This document shows positions 21,661 to 33,229 of a stretch of DNA of 64,000 nucleotides, in pieces. Under the pieces are notes generated by a model that saw only the letters and a program-made list of their open reading frames with translations, had not been told where the DNA came from and did no database searches. Origin of the DNA: Podocnemis expansa (taxonomy: Eukaryota; Chordata; Testudines; Podocnemididae); the NCBI GenBank assembly GCA_007922195.1, contig ML682118.1:2427636-2491635 (forward strand), written 5' to 3'. The position numbers and the translations under genes were made by a program. Numbering within the stretch: position 1 is the first letter of the stretch; every line of letters starts with the position of its first letter.

Positions 21661-21899
21661 CCCTGCAGCAGGCGGCGCTGCTCAGCCATGACAACTGATT
21701 CCTCTAAGGGCTATGCATCCCCCACTCCCACCTCAGGACCAACTCCAAGACCGCTCCAATCATTTTAGCCCAAGCCTCTGTGATTCCTGACTAGGCTTGG
21801 ATAATGACTGTTTAAATGTGCTTAATGATACTGCAAATGAAAGCCCTGTTACCGTGGTCTCTCTATCTATAAATCAGGCTAGGTCCTTTCTAGAGCGCA

Positions 21900-22230
21900 C
21901 TGTTGCCAGCACAGAACTGCCTCTGCTGGTAGATACTGAGGCCACGTGGTCCACCCTATGAACCAATGCTGTTTCACAACTACACCCTTCTGGGAAAAAA
22001 ATCAGCACTTTCGAGGTAGGAGGTAGGACTCTGTTACATGATGTGTCCCAACCTGCAAGCCTGCAGATTGGACCCCTGATGTGTGAACATGCCTTTTTGC
22101 TAAGTCATTCTACACCAGTTAACCTTCTGGGAAGAGACCTGTTGTGCAAATTGGGAGCTACTATATTCTGTACTCCAGAGGGAGTGTTTCTGGACTTCCC
22201 CACTGATCAGACTCCAAATTTCCTGATGGC
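21900..22230 (+). pseudogene. ERV protease remnant
   Basis: An aspartic-protease order is visible: LLVDTEATWSTL at about 21926, then LLGRDLL at about 22130 (the GRD block near the C-terminus of retropepsins). The active-site D-T-G reads D-T-E, and a stop follows within 12 residues. The enzyme would cut Gag-Pol in the virion, but this copy cannot. Confidence 0.78.
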
Positions 22231-22429
22231 CTTGGTTACAGAGGTGAAGCTAAAGGGTCCTCCTGGTGGCCAACAGAAGGATCTCAGCCTTGTTCCCAAC
22301 TCTTTGTGGGCAACCCACAGCAATGATGTGGGATTGCTAATGGGGGTTCAGCCTGTGGAAATTAAAATAAAACCCAGCCAATCCTTCCTACAGATTCCCC
22401 AATATAAGCAGAGGAAGCGATAGCTCCAA

Positions 22430-23120
22430 TCATAGATTCCTTGTTGTCTCTGGGAATCCTGGTACCCACCACCAGCCCCGTCAATACTGCTATTTTACCA
22501 GTTCCTAAAGAGGGAAGGTTTGATTCTGAGGCGAGGCAAATATATAGATTTGTTCAGGATTTATGGGCTGTGAATGATCTTGAAATACCACTATACCCTG
22601 TTGTTCCTAACCTTTCTACTATACTTGCCTCTGTCCCAGAGTCTGCAAAATATTTTACTGTCATAGATCTGAATAGTGCTTTCTTCTCTGTTCCTGTAGC
22701 TAAACAATCACGGTACTTATTTGTTTTCACCTATAGGAGCGTCAGCTGACTTTCACAAGGTTGCCACAGGGTTTCAGAGATTCTCCAAGTCTGTTTTGCT
22801 TAGCTTTGAAGGAGACCCTAACTGATTTTCTCCCATCACCAGGGTCTGCAATGATTAGTTATGCTGATGATTTGTTAATAGCTCCTGATACCCCTTCTAT
22901 CTGTAAAGAACCCTCACTTAAACTCCTTTGTCACCTGGCTGACAAGGGGCATAAGGTGTCAAAGGAGAAAATACAATTTTGTCTCCCAGAAGTAGATTAT
23001 ATAGGTCATTGAATCTCTGCAGGCAAGTGCAAGTTGAAGTGGTCCCGGCTTGAGGCTATTCTGACTCTCCCACAGCCTGCCACCACGCAGCAGCTTCGGC
23101 ATTTCCTGGGGGCAGCCAAT
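22430..23120 (+). pseudogene. ERV reverse transcriptase remnant
   Basis: Fingers and palm blocks are present: VNTAILPVPK, VQDLWAVND, FTVIDLNSAFFSVPV, LPQGFRDSPSLF and the catalytic SYADDLLIA (about 22858). A later VDYIGH precedes a stop, then a connection-like QQLRHFLGAANYC. The frame breaks between 22740 and 22770 and at 23010. LPQG and a Y-x-D-D site are the class I/gammaretrovirus-like pattern. It is inactive through frame breaks, although the YADD site survives. Confidence 0.88.
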
Positions 23121-23735
23121 TATTGTCGGCAATCATAACCAAGCCCTTGTATGCCCTCCCCATGGACGCCTTGCCAGACCCACCCTGTTGGTCTAAAGAA
23201 GCAAGGGAAGCTTTTGGGACTCTAAAGCAGGCTTTAGCATCTCCTCCTGCCCTAGCCCGACCTGGCTATGCTGTTTGCGTACTCTGGCAAGAAAGCTGTC
23301 TGCGGGATATGCAGTGTGTACCAAGACAGATATCCTGGAGGCTTTCACCCTACCTGAATTGTCCTCCGCTCAACCTGCTGAACTGGTTGCCTTGATACAG
23401 GCCTGTATTATTGCTGAAGTTTTGACAGTTAATATTTTTACAAACTCAAGGTATGCTTTTAGTGTTTGCCGTTCTTTTGGAGTACTGTGGCGGGAAAGGG
23501 GTTTCCTTACCTCTAGTGGATCCCCCATTTCTTATGCTCCCTATGTTTAGGCTCTGCTGGAAGCTGTCCTGTTGCCCAAAGCGCCGGCAATCATTCACTG
23601 TAAAGCACACACCTCTTCTTCCTCCCCTGAAGCAAAGGGAAACTATATGGCAGATGCTGCTGCTAAGGCGGCTGCATTGCAGGGCCCAGCAGGCACCATT
23701 GTGTTAGCTATCTCCTCCCCCATGCAGGCCACCCC
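23121..23735 (+). pseudogene. ERV connection and RNase H remnant
   Basis: Connection-domain text (KPLYALPMDALPDPPCW, KEAREAFGTLKQAL) is followed by RNase H blocks: AELVALIQAC, then NIFTNSRYAF, then GNYMADAAAKAA. The family normally has Asp in the TDSRYAF block; here it is Asn, so a catalytic residue is lost. Frames change at about 23275 and 23550. Confidence 0.75.
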
Positions 23736-23869
23736 TCTCTTAGAGGAACTGTGGGCCCCCAAGTGCAAGCCTCACCTGGGGAACTACATGTATTGGGAAA
23801 GGCGGGTTGCACCATGGATGAATGGGCTATATGGAAGAACCCTGATGGCAGATTCATGGCCCCATGGAT

Positions 23870-24942
23870 CCTAGTTCAACACTTCATCCCAATTGCTCAC
23901 ATGGTAGCTCATTCCAGCAAAGGGGTGATAAGCAAAAATATTTCCAAATTCTGGTTTGCTCCTTTCTCTAGTATGGAGGCAAAATGACTGTGTGATTCCT
24001 GTTCTATCTGCCAGTTGTATAACATAGGAAAAGCAAAGCCTACTCGTATATCGACATGACCCTGGTCCAACGGGCCATTCTAGAACCTCCAAATTGACTT
24101 TGTAGAGTTGTCTTCCACCCAGGGCTATCACCACTTATTGGTAATAGTGTGCCAACACTCAGGGTGGATAGAGGCTTTTCCTTGCAGGAAAGCAGATGCC
24201 ACTTGTGTAGCCAAGGCCCTGCTGCAAGAACTCATTCCCCGATATGGACTTCCTATTTCCATTGACGGTGACATGGGAACTCACTTCACAAGCCATGTAG
24301 TCAAGACCATTTGCCGAGTCCTAGGCATTTCTCTGCAGGTTCATACACCTCACCATCCAAATAGCAGTGGTCAAGTGGAAAGACAAAATTTGGATATTAA
24401 GACTCATTTAGTTAAATTAGTCCAGGACTCAGGGATGCCCTGGCCTGATGCTCTTCCATGCACCCTAATGTCTATCCAGAATCACCTCAACAAGAAGCAT
24501 GGTCTCACCTCATTTGAAATACGTAGTGACAGGGAGACCCATGCAGGTAGGATTGGAGCCTAGGGCACTTCCAAGACAGGAAGGACTGGCCATGTTGGAC
24601 AACAACATAGCTCAGTACTGTATTGCTTTAACTAATGCTTTGCCATCTGTTTATTCCCAGGTTAAAGCAGTGCACCAACCTTCTGAAGTTGAGACCTGTC
24701 ACAGTATCCAGCCTGGAGACTGGGTCATGATCAAGGAGTTCCAAAGAAAGAATTGTTTGGCTCCACACTGGTCTGGTCCACACCAAGTCCTCCTGGAGAC
24801 CCATACAGATGTCAAGTGTGAGGGACATTCTGCGTGGATGCATGCCTCTCACTGTTGCAAAGTGGACAACCTCCACCATGAGGATTCACCTGCTTCTTCT
24901 GATGTCAACTCTGTTCCAGACCCCAGTGGCACTTTGATGTAG
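23870..24942 (+). pseudogene. ERV integrase remnant
   Basis: The N-terminal zinc region shows H-x3-H (HMVAH) and CSIC. The core shows a first Asp in QIDFVEL (about 24090), a second in SIDGDMGTHF (about 24265) and the Glu in SGQVERQN (about 24370), so all three catalytic positions can still be read. The C-terminal SH3-like part (GDWVMIKEF, WSGPHQVLLET) follows in another frame from 24499. Stops at about 23985 and 24058 and several frame changes inactivate it. Confidence 0.88.
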
Positions 24943-24961
24943 TGCAAATAATAATGTCTTT

Positions 24962-25963
24962 GTGGATCTTGCTCAATCTAGCCTGAATTCTACCCATTTC
25001 TGTGTAGCCCCTGCCCTAACTGTTGGTGGGGTCAGTAAAACCTGTTTCTTTGGGGTCACCCTCCCATTCCAGGCATTGGCAAATGAGTCTGTCTTGAGCC
25101 ATCTCTTGCAGTACTCCCTATCTGCATCTAAATGGGTGTCCATTTTTATCTGTTCAGAACCAGCCCTAAGCCAGCCAAAGAGACCAATCAATGACAGTTG
25201 AAGCCGGAGCTCATGGGCTCACTTTCAGCTTCTGAGTGTGTGACCTGGTTGGTTTTTACCAGAGCTGGGCTCCCAGATCCCCAATATAAGTTGCCCAGAG
25301 GACTAAACTGTACCCAAACCTGGAATACCTCTTATGTTTGGACCCCCATCTACCTTCCAAGGGGGTTTGTAATGATATACGGCAATAGCTTCTATTCTTA
25401 TGTGCCTGCCAATGCTACTGGAGGACCCTGTGCCTTTGGCCAGCTCTCCTCATTGTATTCTCTCCCATGGGCGTGCCCCTACTACTGTAATACTCATTTC
25501 TTACCCTCAGATTGTGAAAGTGACATCCATCTGATATCCAAAGCAGAGGTGGTCTCCCTGGCAGTTTCCCTTCTGGGGGTGCCAGGCCTGGCAATGGGGG
25601 CTCACTTAACTGTGCGTAAGGTAGCCTGTGCCTTAGCAAAAAGCATTAATGAGACTTTTACTCTGATCCACTTGCTCAATGAAGAACAAGCACAACTGCA
25701 AGCAGCTATCCTGCAAAACTGTGTAGCCCTGGACTATTTGCTACCGCAGGCAAGCTATGGATGTGAAGAGTTCGAAGGACTCAGTTGCTTCAACCTATCA
25801 GACAATTCACACCTGATTGAGTCTTGCATAAAGGATTTAAAGGCCCTGGAGGGGCGCTTCACTGAGCAAGCAGAAAGCAGACTCCTTTCCTGGATGTGGT
25901 CCTGGATACCAGACATCGGGGTGTGGGGAAGCGATTATTGTCAGGCATACTGTCATTGCTGCT
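24962..25963 (+). pseudogene. ERV envelope remnant, 3' end lost at an inverted LTR
   Basis: The surface part starts near 24962 and is interrupted by a stop at 25199-25201. The main open stretch (25198-25980) holds glycosylation sites, a short-fragment transmembrane ectodomain with a heptad-like region, LQNCVALDYLL, and a Cys pair spaced C-x7-C (GCEEFEGLSCF). In many gamma- and alpha-type envelopes this is C-x6-CC; here Ser stands where the first Cys of the CC pair would be. The membrane anchor would follow in a shifted frame but is cut at 25963 by the LTR. Confidence 0.8.
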
Positions 25964-26406
25964 TGTGGAGGAAATTTTAAGGGTGTTCAGTCAGCAGAGG
26001 CCACAGTTAGTAGAAGAGAAAATGTTTATTAGAAAATTCTATGCAGCTGTGGACCCTGGGACCAAAACAAGGCCCAAGAGTCCCTAACAAAGGGTGGAGT
26101 TACCTTATATAGGTCATATATTATCATAATATGTTCATGCATCCATCCCATAGAGTGACTTGGCTTTTCTCCAATCCTGCAATGATTGTACCATCTTCCC
26201 ATGATAGGAAGATGCTCTACTTTCCTTATATGGGGGTCTGCTACCTGGCTGTTTTCCTAAGTTTCAGTTTCTTCCTCTGTCTCTTTCTCATACTAATTTA
26301 CCCCACTTTCCCACCCAGCAAAGTATGTGACTCCTTGATCTAGCTGAAATGGAGTCTGTGGTTACAAAATGGAGAAAGCCATTTGGTATACTTAGTTTCT
26401 TCCACA
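25964..26406 (-). repeat. ERV LTR in inverted orientation at the right end of the provirus
   Basis: Read on the minus strand, this 443-bp block starts TGTGGAAGAAACTAAG, runs through the same U3, TATA, AATAAA and U5 order as the left LTR, and ends CCTCCACA exactly at 25964, where env stops. No retroviral sequence continues to the right of 26406. The provirus therefore has inverted instead of direct LTRs. The four bases outside the ends are GCAT at the left and GTAT at the right, which may or may not be a duplication. Confidence 0.92.
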
Positions 26407-26690
26407 GTATTGTTTAATGCTAGGAAAAATCTCATGCTTCAGTTACCCCATTCTAGAGACTGGAGATAATGATATTTCCACACCACTGAAGACCTTTGGT
26501 ATCTGTTGACGAAAGCTTGCATATGGTAGTCATTGCAATTAAATGAGAAGGTCAATCATTAGTAAAGTTTGAGGGCCAATATATAACCATAATGACAATC
26601 AGTGTTGGGCATTGAATATAGACATTTAACTACAGTCTTGAAATTATTTATTAGTGTTGATCGAATAATACATTACTTATTGCCTACTTC
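26407..26690. other. Spacer right of the provirus
   Basis: No gene or clear repeat seen; AT-rich. Confidence 0.4.
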
Positions 26691-27044
26691 TCTCATAGGC
26701 TTACAGACAGACTCTAATGTCAGGAAGGACCGAAATGATTATCTAGTATGATCTCCTGTGCAATGCATGCAACAGAACCTCACCCACCAACTCCTGTAAT
26801 AGACCCCTAACCTAAGACTAAATTATTAAAGTCCTCAAATCACTGTTTAAAGACTTTAAGGTAATGGAGAGTCCACCATTAGTTGAGCTGGGTCACATGA
26901 GACAAAGGATGACAAAAAATACCCAGAGCCTTTGGCAATCTGTCTGCGGGAAAATTTCTTCCTGACCTCACATATGGCATTCAGTTAAACCCTGAGCACA
27001 TGAGCAAGACTTACTAACTAGACACCCAAGGAAGAATTCTCTAT

Positions 27045-27402
27045 CGCTATATCAACACTACAGAAAGTTAGTTTGAACTTGTTAGTTCAAATTGACAATG
27101 TGGACTAATGCAAACTAACATTAGTTCAAATTAGTCCACTTTGTTAGTTCGAACAAATAGCCCTTAGTTCAAATTTACTAAGTTTGAACTAAGGGTTAGT
27201 CTTAGTCTACACTGTACTTAGTTTGAACTAATGCTCAAACTAAGTGGTTAGTTCAAACTAAGCAGCTGTAATTACTAGTTTGAACTATGTGTTCACTAGT
27301 TCAAACTAAGGAATGCCTGAGTTTGAACAAATGAAAGCCTGACGTAGACAGGTAAAAAGTTAGTTCAAATTAAGCCTCCTTAATTCAAACTAACTTGCCA
27401 GT
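27045..27402. mobile_element. Harbinger-type MITE, TTAGTTCGAACTAA lineage, right tip missing
   Basis: The left end reads CGCTATATCAACAC, a decayed form of GGCTATGTCAACAC. The inside has many ttagtttgaact and ttagttcaaatt motifs. It stops at 'cttgccagt', the point where complete relatives (for example at 34430) continue with GTAGACATAGCC. The terminal dozen bases are lost. Inserted in an old CR1-like element. Confidence 0.7.
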
Positions 27403-27599
27403 AATAACCTAGAATAATAATATGATAATAGCCTATAATAACTCAGAACACACCCCATCAAATGTCCCATCTCAAGTCTTTGGCCTATCCACAATCAGTT
27501 GTCAAAGATTACTCAGTTTCCAAATCAGGCTGTCCCATTATACTCTCCCCTCCAAAAATTTGTCAGGCTCAGTTTTGAAGCCAGCTAGTTGCCTAAAGT

Positions 27600-27754
27600 T
27601 GACTTAACTGTAAAAGTGACTTTGTAAATCGACATTATAAAGTCGCCTTTAGCAATGGGAAGTCAACTTTGTTGGCTTGCAGTGCGGCCTGGGATTTATT
27701 TAAGTCAATTTAAGGGGCCTTAAGTTGACTTAAAGCCCCAGTGTAGACATTGCC
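27600..27754. mobile_element. MITE right-end fragment of a third type
   Basis: It ends GTGTAGACATTGCC at 27754, like the Harbinger-type right tip. Its interior instead uses aagttgactt and aaagtcgact motifs (CpG form 'aagtcgac'), so it belongs to another lineage. A left tip was not found. Confidence 0.5.
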
Positions 27755-28734
27755 TTTGGTAGCTCATAGTCTTTCAGTGATGACCCAGTATGCCCAGGCC
27801 CTCCTCCCCCTCTGTCAGTTACAAGTGATGCATCCTCAACTTGGAGCAAAAAGATTTATTAGTTCCTAAATGCATTATCTTGCACTCAACACTACTAAAT
27901 TTCATCCTATTCTTATTATTTCAGTTTACATGATGATCCAAATCTTCCTGTATGATATCCTGATCCTTCTGTGTTGACAACATCTGCCAACCTTGTGTCA
28001 TCCGCAACTTCATTAGCACATTCCCACTTTTTCTGCCAAGTTCAGTAATATAAACATTAAATAAGATCACCCCCAAGACTGATCCCTGACAAATTCCACA
28101 AGTAACCTCCCTCCAGCCTGACAGTTCACCTTTCAGTATGAGCTATTGTAGTCTTCCTTTTAACAAGTTCCTTATTCACCTTTCAATTTTCATATTAATC
28201 CCCATTAAACTAATAATTTCTTATGCGTAATCATATCAGATAGCTTACTAAAATCTAGGTAAATACATTGCATTCCCTTAGTCCAAAAATATTTACTATT
28301 TTATCAAAAATGGAGATCAGGTTACTCTGGCATGCTCTACCTTTTGTAACATGATGTTGTATCCTATCCTAATTACTGTTAACCTCCATATCCCTAAATA
28401 GTTTCTCTTTTAGGTCCGTCCCCCCCCAAGACCTTGCATATACCTTCAAAGGAGGCAACATGATTTAGTTAGTCATCTTCCACTGACTGTCAGTGGGAAC
28501 TGGGCCTTTAACTCACCCAGATGCCTTTAGAAAAAAACAGATGTCAGACTCATTTGTGATGTCATTGCATATCCTTGGAGGAGAAATGCTCTGCAAGGCC
28601 AAGTCTACATTTCAAAGTTTTGCTGGAATAGATATTATGGAGTGCCAAAAGAATCACCACACACTCCTGATCCATGTAGTCATGACAACATAACTGCAGT
28701 GTAGATACAACTATTCCAACTGAATAGATTTAGT

Positions 28735-29330
28735 TTGGGCTGGTCTTCTCTTGAGCAGGGGGTTGGACTAAATTACCTCCTGAGGTTTCTTCCATCTCTA
28801 AGGGGATATCCACATGTCTCTTTTATTTCGAAATAACACTGGTTATTTTGAAATAAAAGAGATTAGGTCTACACAACGTATTCTTATTTCGAAATGACGG
28901 GTTCCATCATTTCAAAATAAGAGACATCATTTTGAAATAGCTTAAACCTTTTTTAAATCAAAACAGCTATTATTTTGAAATGGTTATTTCAAAATAATGC
29001 CATTCAGACATGTTATTTCAAAATAACTATTATTTTGAAATAACACTTTTGCCCTTCTCCTTCCCAGGGTGCCTTCCTTTTAGCCTATATTGGGTGGGGG
29101 CATGGCCCAGGGAGGGGGCCATGTTGCCACACTTCCCATGGTGCCCCTCTCCTGAAGTGAAATAGCAAGTCCTGTTTTTAGACGTGCTATTTCGCTTTGA
29201 GCTTTTCCCTTAATTTGAAATAACTTATTTTGAATTAAGGACTTTATTTTGAAATAAGTCATTTCAAAATAACTTATTTTGAAAGAATGATGTACATGTG
29301 GACATAGTGTAATATTCTATGATTCTATGA
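28735..29330 (+). mobile_element. CR1 3' UTR tail split by a MITE
   Basis: Left part 28735-28801 contains 'gggggttggactaaatt' and 'cctcctgaggtt'. The right part 29310-29330 is the ATTCTATGATTCTATGA tail. A MITE separates them, with TAA on each side. Confidence 0.8.
28802..29309. mobile_element. Harbinger-type MITE in a CR1 tail, TTCGAAATAA lineage
   Basis: Ends GGGGATATCCACATG and, reversed, CACTATGTCCACATG. TAA is duplicated at 28799-28801 and 29310-29312. It contains the family's GC-richer core ('gggggccatgttgccaca', then 'tggtgcccctctcctgaa') in reverse orientation relative to the 5552 element. 508 bp, non-coding. Confidence 0.88.
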
Positions 29331-30454
29331 GTACAATGTTTCTGTCAAAGGTAATTTTATTCTGGGAGTTGATAAAGCTATCTTCAAACCTCCTTTGGCC
29401 AGATGAAGGATACTCTGGTTTATGGATCAACTTTATGGTTTGATACCTTGGAGACTGGTCTAAAGTCTGTATCAAAACTTCAGATCAAAATGGCCCAGAT
29501 GGATGTTTCCACATCTATAATATCTGGATTCTATGATTCCCCATCCAATGAACAGAACAATCCTATTACCTAATCAGCTCCCCCCCACACACACATGCAC
29601 AATCATCCACCCAATCAACCCACTTCTATTCCATGAAATGATGGAGACAGAAACAATAAGTATAATACTCCTGTGGACTTCAAAGTGCTTCAGACCAGGT
29701 AGGAAGATGGTACAGAAATGGCACAAAGCTAAATGGAAACCAAAATTCCTAGACATTAATGATTATTTAATTTTCATAGACTCAGATCAGAAGAGACCAA
29801 TATGATCATCTCATCTGAACTCCTGCACTGTCAACATTTCTTTTCTTCTGCACATTAAAAATAGAAAAGGCAGTTTTTTGCTTTGATCAGAGTACTGCTT
29901 CTTGTAGCTCACCTTTGTGGGTGCAAAATATCATCTGTACAGGCAGAGAAAACATTGAATCACCTCTTTCAGACCATAGATCTTGTCAAAGCATTGAAAG
30001 CATACTGGTTTGAAAATAACAAAATAATGTGTCCCTACATGAAATTCTTCCAAACACCTGTAGATCACTTATGCTCTGAGGGATGTGATTTTGTAGTCAT
30101 TGTGACTGGAGTTGATTGAAATATATGATGGATATTTAAAAAAAAAGAATTAACATTTTGAAATAAATTTCTTTCTGGGGGTTTCTGGAAAACAAACAAA
30201 ATGTTTGATTGAAATTTAGATGAAAACTCTGCGTGACAACTATTTCTAATTTCCTGATAGGAAAATTTCTTGCATATTTTCCTGGGAAAATTTCCAATTT
30301 TCCACACATCCAGAAGCATACAGGATTCAGTTTATTTCTTATTGACAAGATGGTATCTTCAAATACAAAGCTTTCACTAGCACACCATTACTTAAGAGTG
30401 GGAGAAAGGAAGTATTTTCCCCTCTTGTACAGTTATTATACCCATTTGAAAATT

Positions 30455-30555
30455 CTTATTCCCCATTTGACAGATGGGGAAATGAAAACAGAGTGAAATT
30501 AAGAGGTACAGCAACAGAATCATATATTAAAGCTAGACTGCCTGAGTCCCAGCTT
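30455..30555 (-). repeat. MIR (CORE-SINE) remnant
   Basis: 'ccccatttgacagatgggga' followed by 'acagagtgaaattaagagg' and 'gactgcctgagtccca' follows the reverse strand of the MIR core. This is an ancient amniote-wide repeat. Confidence 0.7.
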
Positions 30556-31479
30556 GGGGCAATATGCATCTTTTTTTCCCCTTTGAAGCATTAGAATTCC
30601 CATTTGACTGATGTGGACCTTGTAATAATCCTCGCTGCAGAACTAGAAGAGACTCTCCCACTTCTGTCAATAATTCACCTCTCAGAGAAGATTTCTCCCA
30701 TTGACCTGATGTGGTCTACACTGCAGTAAAGTCAACTTAACTCCTTTTTTCAGGAAGGAGGATTTTTCACACCTATGATTAAAACAGCTGGGATGCCCTA
30801 CCTTTTTAAAGTAGACCATTCATGAATAGGACTTTGCTGTAAAGTGTGACCATCAATTTCACAGGTCAAAGTCACAGGCTGTGGCTTTTGTGTGTGTATT
30901 ACACTTGTGTGGTTCATCAGACATGACACTTCAATGATGAATAGAGAACTGACCTGTCAGAGCAGTGCTCCTACAGGCAGTTTTCATCCTCTGACAACTC
31001 CATCCACAATTCTTGCATGTGACTGACATATCAGCAAAGTCATGGGGACGGGGACATCATGAACACAGATTATGACGAAAGTCATTTGCCAAAAGGGAGA
31101 TCCAAATAAACATGACCCTCAATCCTGCCCAGTATGAGTTAGGCTTACGTTTTTCAGAATAATACTATGTGGCTAATTTCAAAGCGGTATTCTCACCACT
31201 TTCTGATATGCTGTGTTTGAAGCTATACAACTTGCTTGATTTGTTGAAGTAATCTGCCGTGAGGCATTGAAATATACTCATAGAATTTATCTTCCCCTCC
31301 CTCAGGACAACCTTTTCCCTCAGCACAATCCTTTGCAGGTATGGGGCAAACTGACCAGAGCAGGAGCTGTAATACTGGCTATATACGGGCCCCTCAGCTT
31401 TGATTGACCATGCAGCCTTTTGCTTCCATTGATCAATCACTCTCTGCAGAGCTTTTAACTCCTTTCTTTCCAGAGCAAG

Positions 31480-31645
31480 AAAACTACCCTGCTACAGGTA
31501 CTCATCTGGAAAGCAAGAGATACCAAGTTCAAGACCCTTGTGGGAGGGAAAGGAATTGAATGTTCATCTGCAGCACCTCTGATGAATGCCCTCACCACCA
31601 GGCTATGGGATATTACACACAACTTATCCAGTCTTGCTTGTTGAA
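31480..31645 (-). repeat. tRNA-derived SINE-like remnant
   Basis: On the minus strand the order is 'agcctggtggtgagggcatt', an interval, then 'ccctcccacaagggtcttga'. This resembles the A-box and B-box spacing of reptile tRNA SINEs, though the promoter boxes are decayed. Moderate to low certainty. Confidence 0.4.
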
Positions 31646-32344
31646 ACTGTTCCACTACCCTCTTCCCGTAGCTATATTACAGTACCTGCAGTGATTCGCA
31701 GCTGAGAATGCCAAACTCAGAACAGACTGTCAGAAACCTGTTGACATATTCCACCATTAGATTTCACCAAGTCGATAAAAAAAATTAACTTCTTGTCCTC
31801 TGTACTAAGTTTTACCATATATTCCATGGTAGTGACAACCCTTGTAGGTATCACAACCCCCTTTTATCTCCCAGACAAAGTAGTTTTCACTGAGACATTA
31901 ATAAAACCAAATTAATCACACATTAGGTACTTCCAGCCTCTGAGTGTGAGTCACTAACCAAAATCAATAGATATTTCAGCTCAGACAGTTAAAATAATGC
32001 AGTAGCATACCCTTAGCAAACTAACTAAAGATTTATTAATTAAGAAAAATAAACGAGAATTATTTAAAAAGTTGAAGTAGATAAACAGCACTACATTTGA
32101 CATATATTATATGAGTTCAGTTCTTAGCAAAAATTAAATCTCTGCTACTTCTACATAAGTCTCTCAGGCTATGGCTACACTTAAGAATACTAGTTCAAAT
32201 TAATTTAGTTTGAGTTAATTAGTTCAAACTAATTTTAGTTCATTTGAACTAAGTAAGTTCAAACTAGCATGCCCAAACCAGAAACCTAAATCAAACTAGC
32301 ATGTCCATGCACAGGATTTTCTTGGTCAGCTTAGGAGGGAGACA

Positions 32345-32640
32345 CCATGGGAAGTGTGGCAGCATGGCACCTGAGAAGGGCCATTCCCCCAGATAGTCCC
32401 ATAAAAAGAGGAAGTGAGCTCAACCCTGTGTCTATTCTGGCTCCCAAGAGGCTGAACGAGGAGTTCAGGGACCGCACTCAGTTCCCTCAACTTGCCAAAG
32501 AGGTGCCCAGTATCCTCTCTACCCTGCACAGTGCTCTCATCACCTGGAGCACACTCTTCATGGACCCAAGGGCCTTGGGGGAGAACATGAGACGTAAAGG
32601 AAAACAGGGGACTTGGAGGGCAGGAAGGTTAGGATGGGGG
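32345..32640 (+). pseudogene. Harbinger transposase N-terminal remnant
   Basis: The plus-strand frame from 32347 includes SILAPKRLNEEFRDRTQ, equivalent to SIVTPKRLQERW in the element at 5552-7445, and both follow the same 'gtggcaacatgg'-type core. The catalytic region is absent. Only the N-terminal part can be compared. Confidence 0.55.
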
Positions 32641-33229
32641 AGACAGTGCCAGTGCCCTGGGTGGGCATACCCCACCCTTCGCCATGGTCATCCCTGGTCT
32701 GGGGACACCAGACGCAATGGATGGTGGGGTCCCTAGAGGACACTGACCACCAAGTCTGGATCGTCATGTTGAGCTTCACTAGGGCATAGCTCTGCCACTC
32801 CAGAGCCACAGTCCAGCACTCATCCAAGTCGATGGACCACTGGACCAAGCTTAGGGTGACCATCTGGTGCCCACCCACTCGTGCCAGGCCTCCATGTGGT
32901 CTTTGGCAACCTGGCCCAGGTTGATGAGGTCACTGAAGAGCTTGTTCCAGATGCAGTGGGGCCCCCCTCCTCTGCTTTGTGGTGGGTGATGGGCTCCCTG
33001 AAGCATCACAGCAGGTGGCTGTGCAAGCTGCTGGAGGGAAGCAGAGAACACGGTTAGTCCAATCAGCTAGCTCACTAGTGCTGTTTGCAGGCTGTCAGCA
33101 GCAAGCGGCTGTGCCCTAACTGTCCCCCTGCTTCCTGATCCCTGTCCTATGGGACAGGGCCTCCAACGGACACATGGTCCTACTGTGCTGCTGCAGTTGG
33201 CTATGGTGTCCACAGTGGTTAGCAGCACT

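Larger units (their letters stand above)
26690..28480 (-). mobile_element. Old CR1-like LINE remnant, interrupted by two MITE pieces
   Basis: It is recognised through its close parallel with 42570-43770: both have 'tagacccctaacctaagact', the 'tttaaagactttaag' segment, a 'tcctgacc' block and the 'ggctgtcccat' block, in the same order. Further right (27780-28440) it contains minus-strand RT C-terminal-like and hydrophobic pieces found in CR1-type elements. The order breaks at 27045 and about 27600, where Harbinger-type pieces sit. Very diverged. Confidence 0.65.
29331..32166. other. Intergenic region between CR1 tail and Harbinger element
   Basis: No gene recognised. It includes a MIR remnant (30455-30555, minus), a tRNA-SINE-like remnant (31480-31645, minus) and a short TIR-like piece 'gtctacactgcagtaaag' near 30715. 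Open frames on both strands at 30065-30496 overlap each other and lack domains. Confidence 0.45.

Noticed and set aside
25896..26087. 63-residue open frame reading from env into the LTR
   Set aside because: It crosses the junction with the inverted LTR, so it is a chance fusion. Only its first part reflects env.
28493..28693. 66-residue open frame between repeats
   Set aside because: No homology or domain, surrounded by transposon debris.
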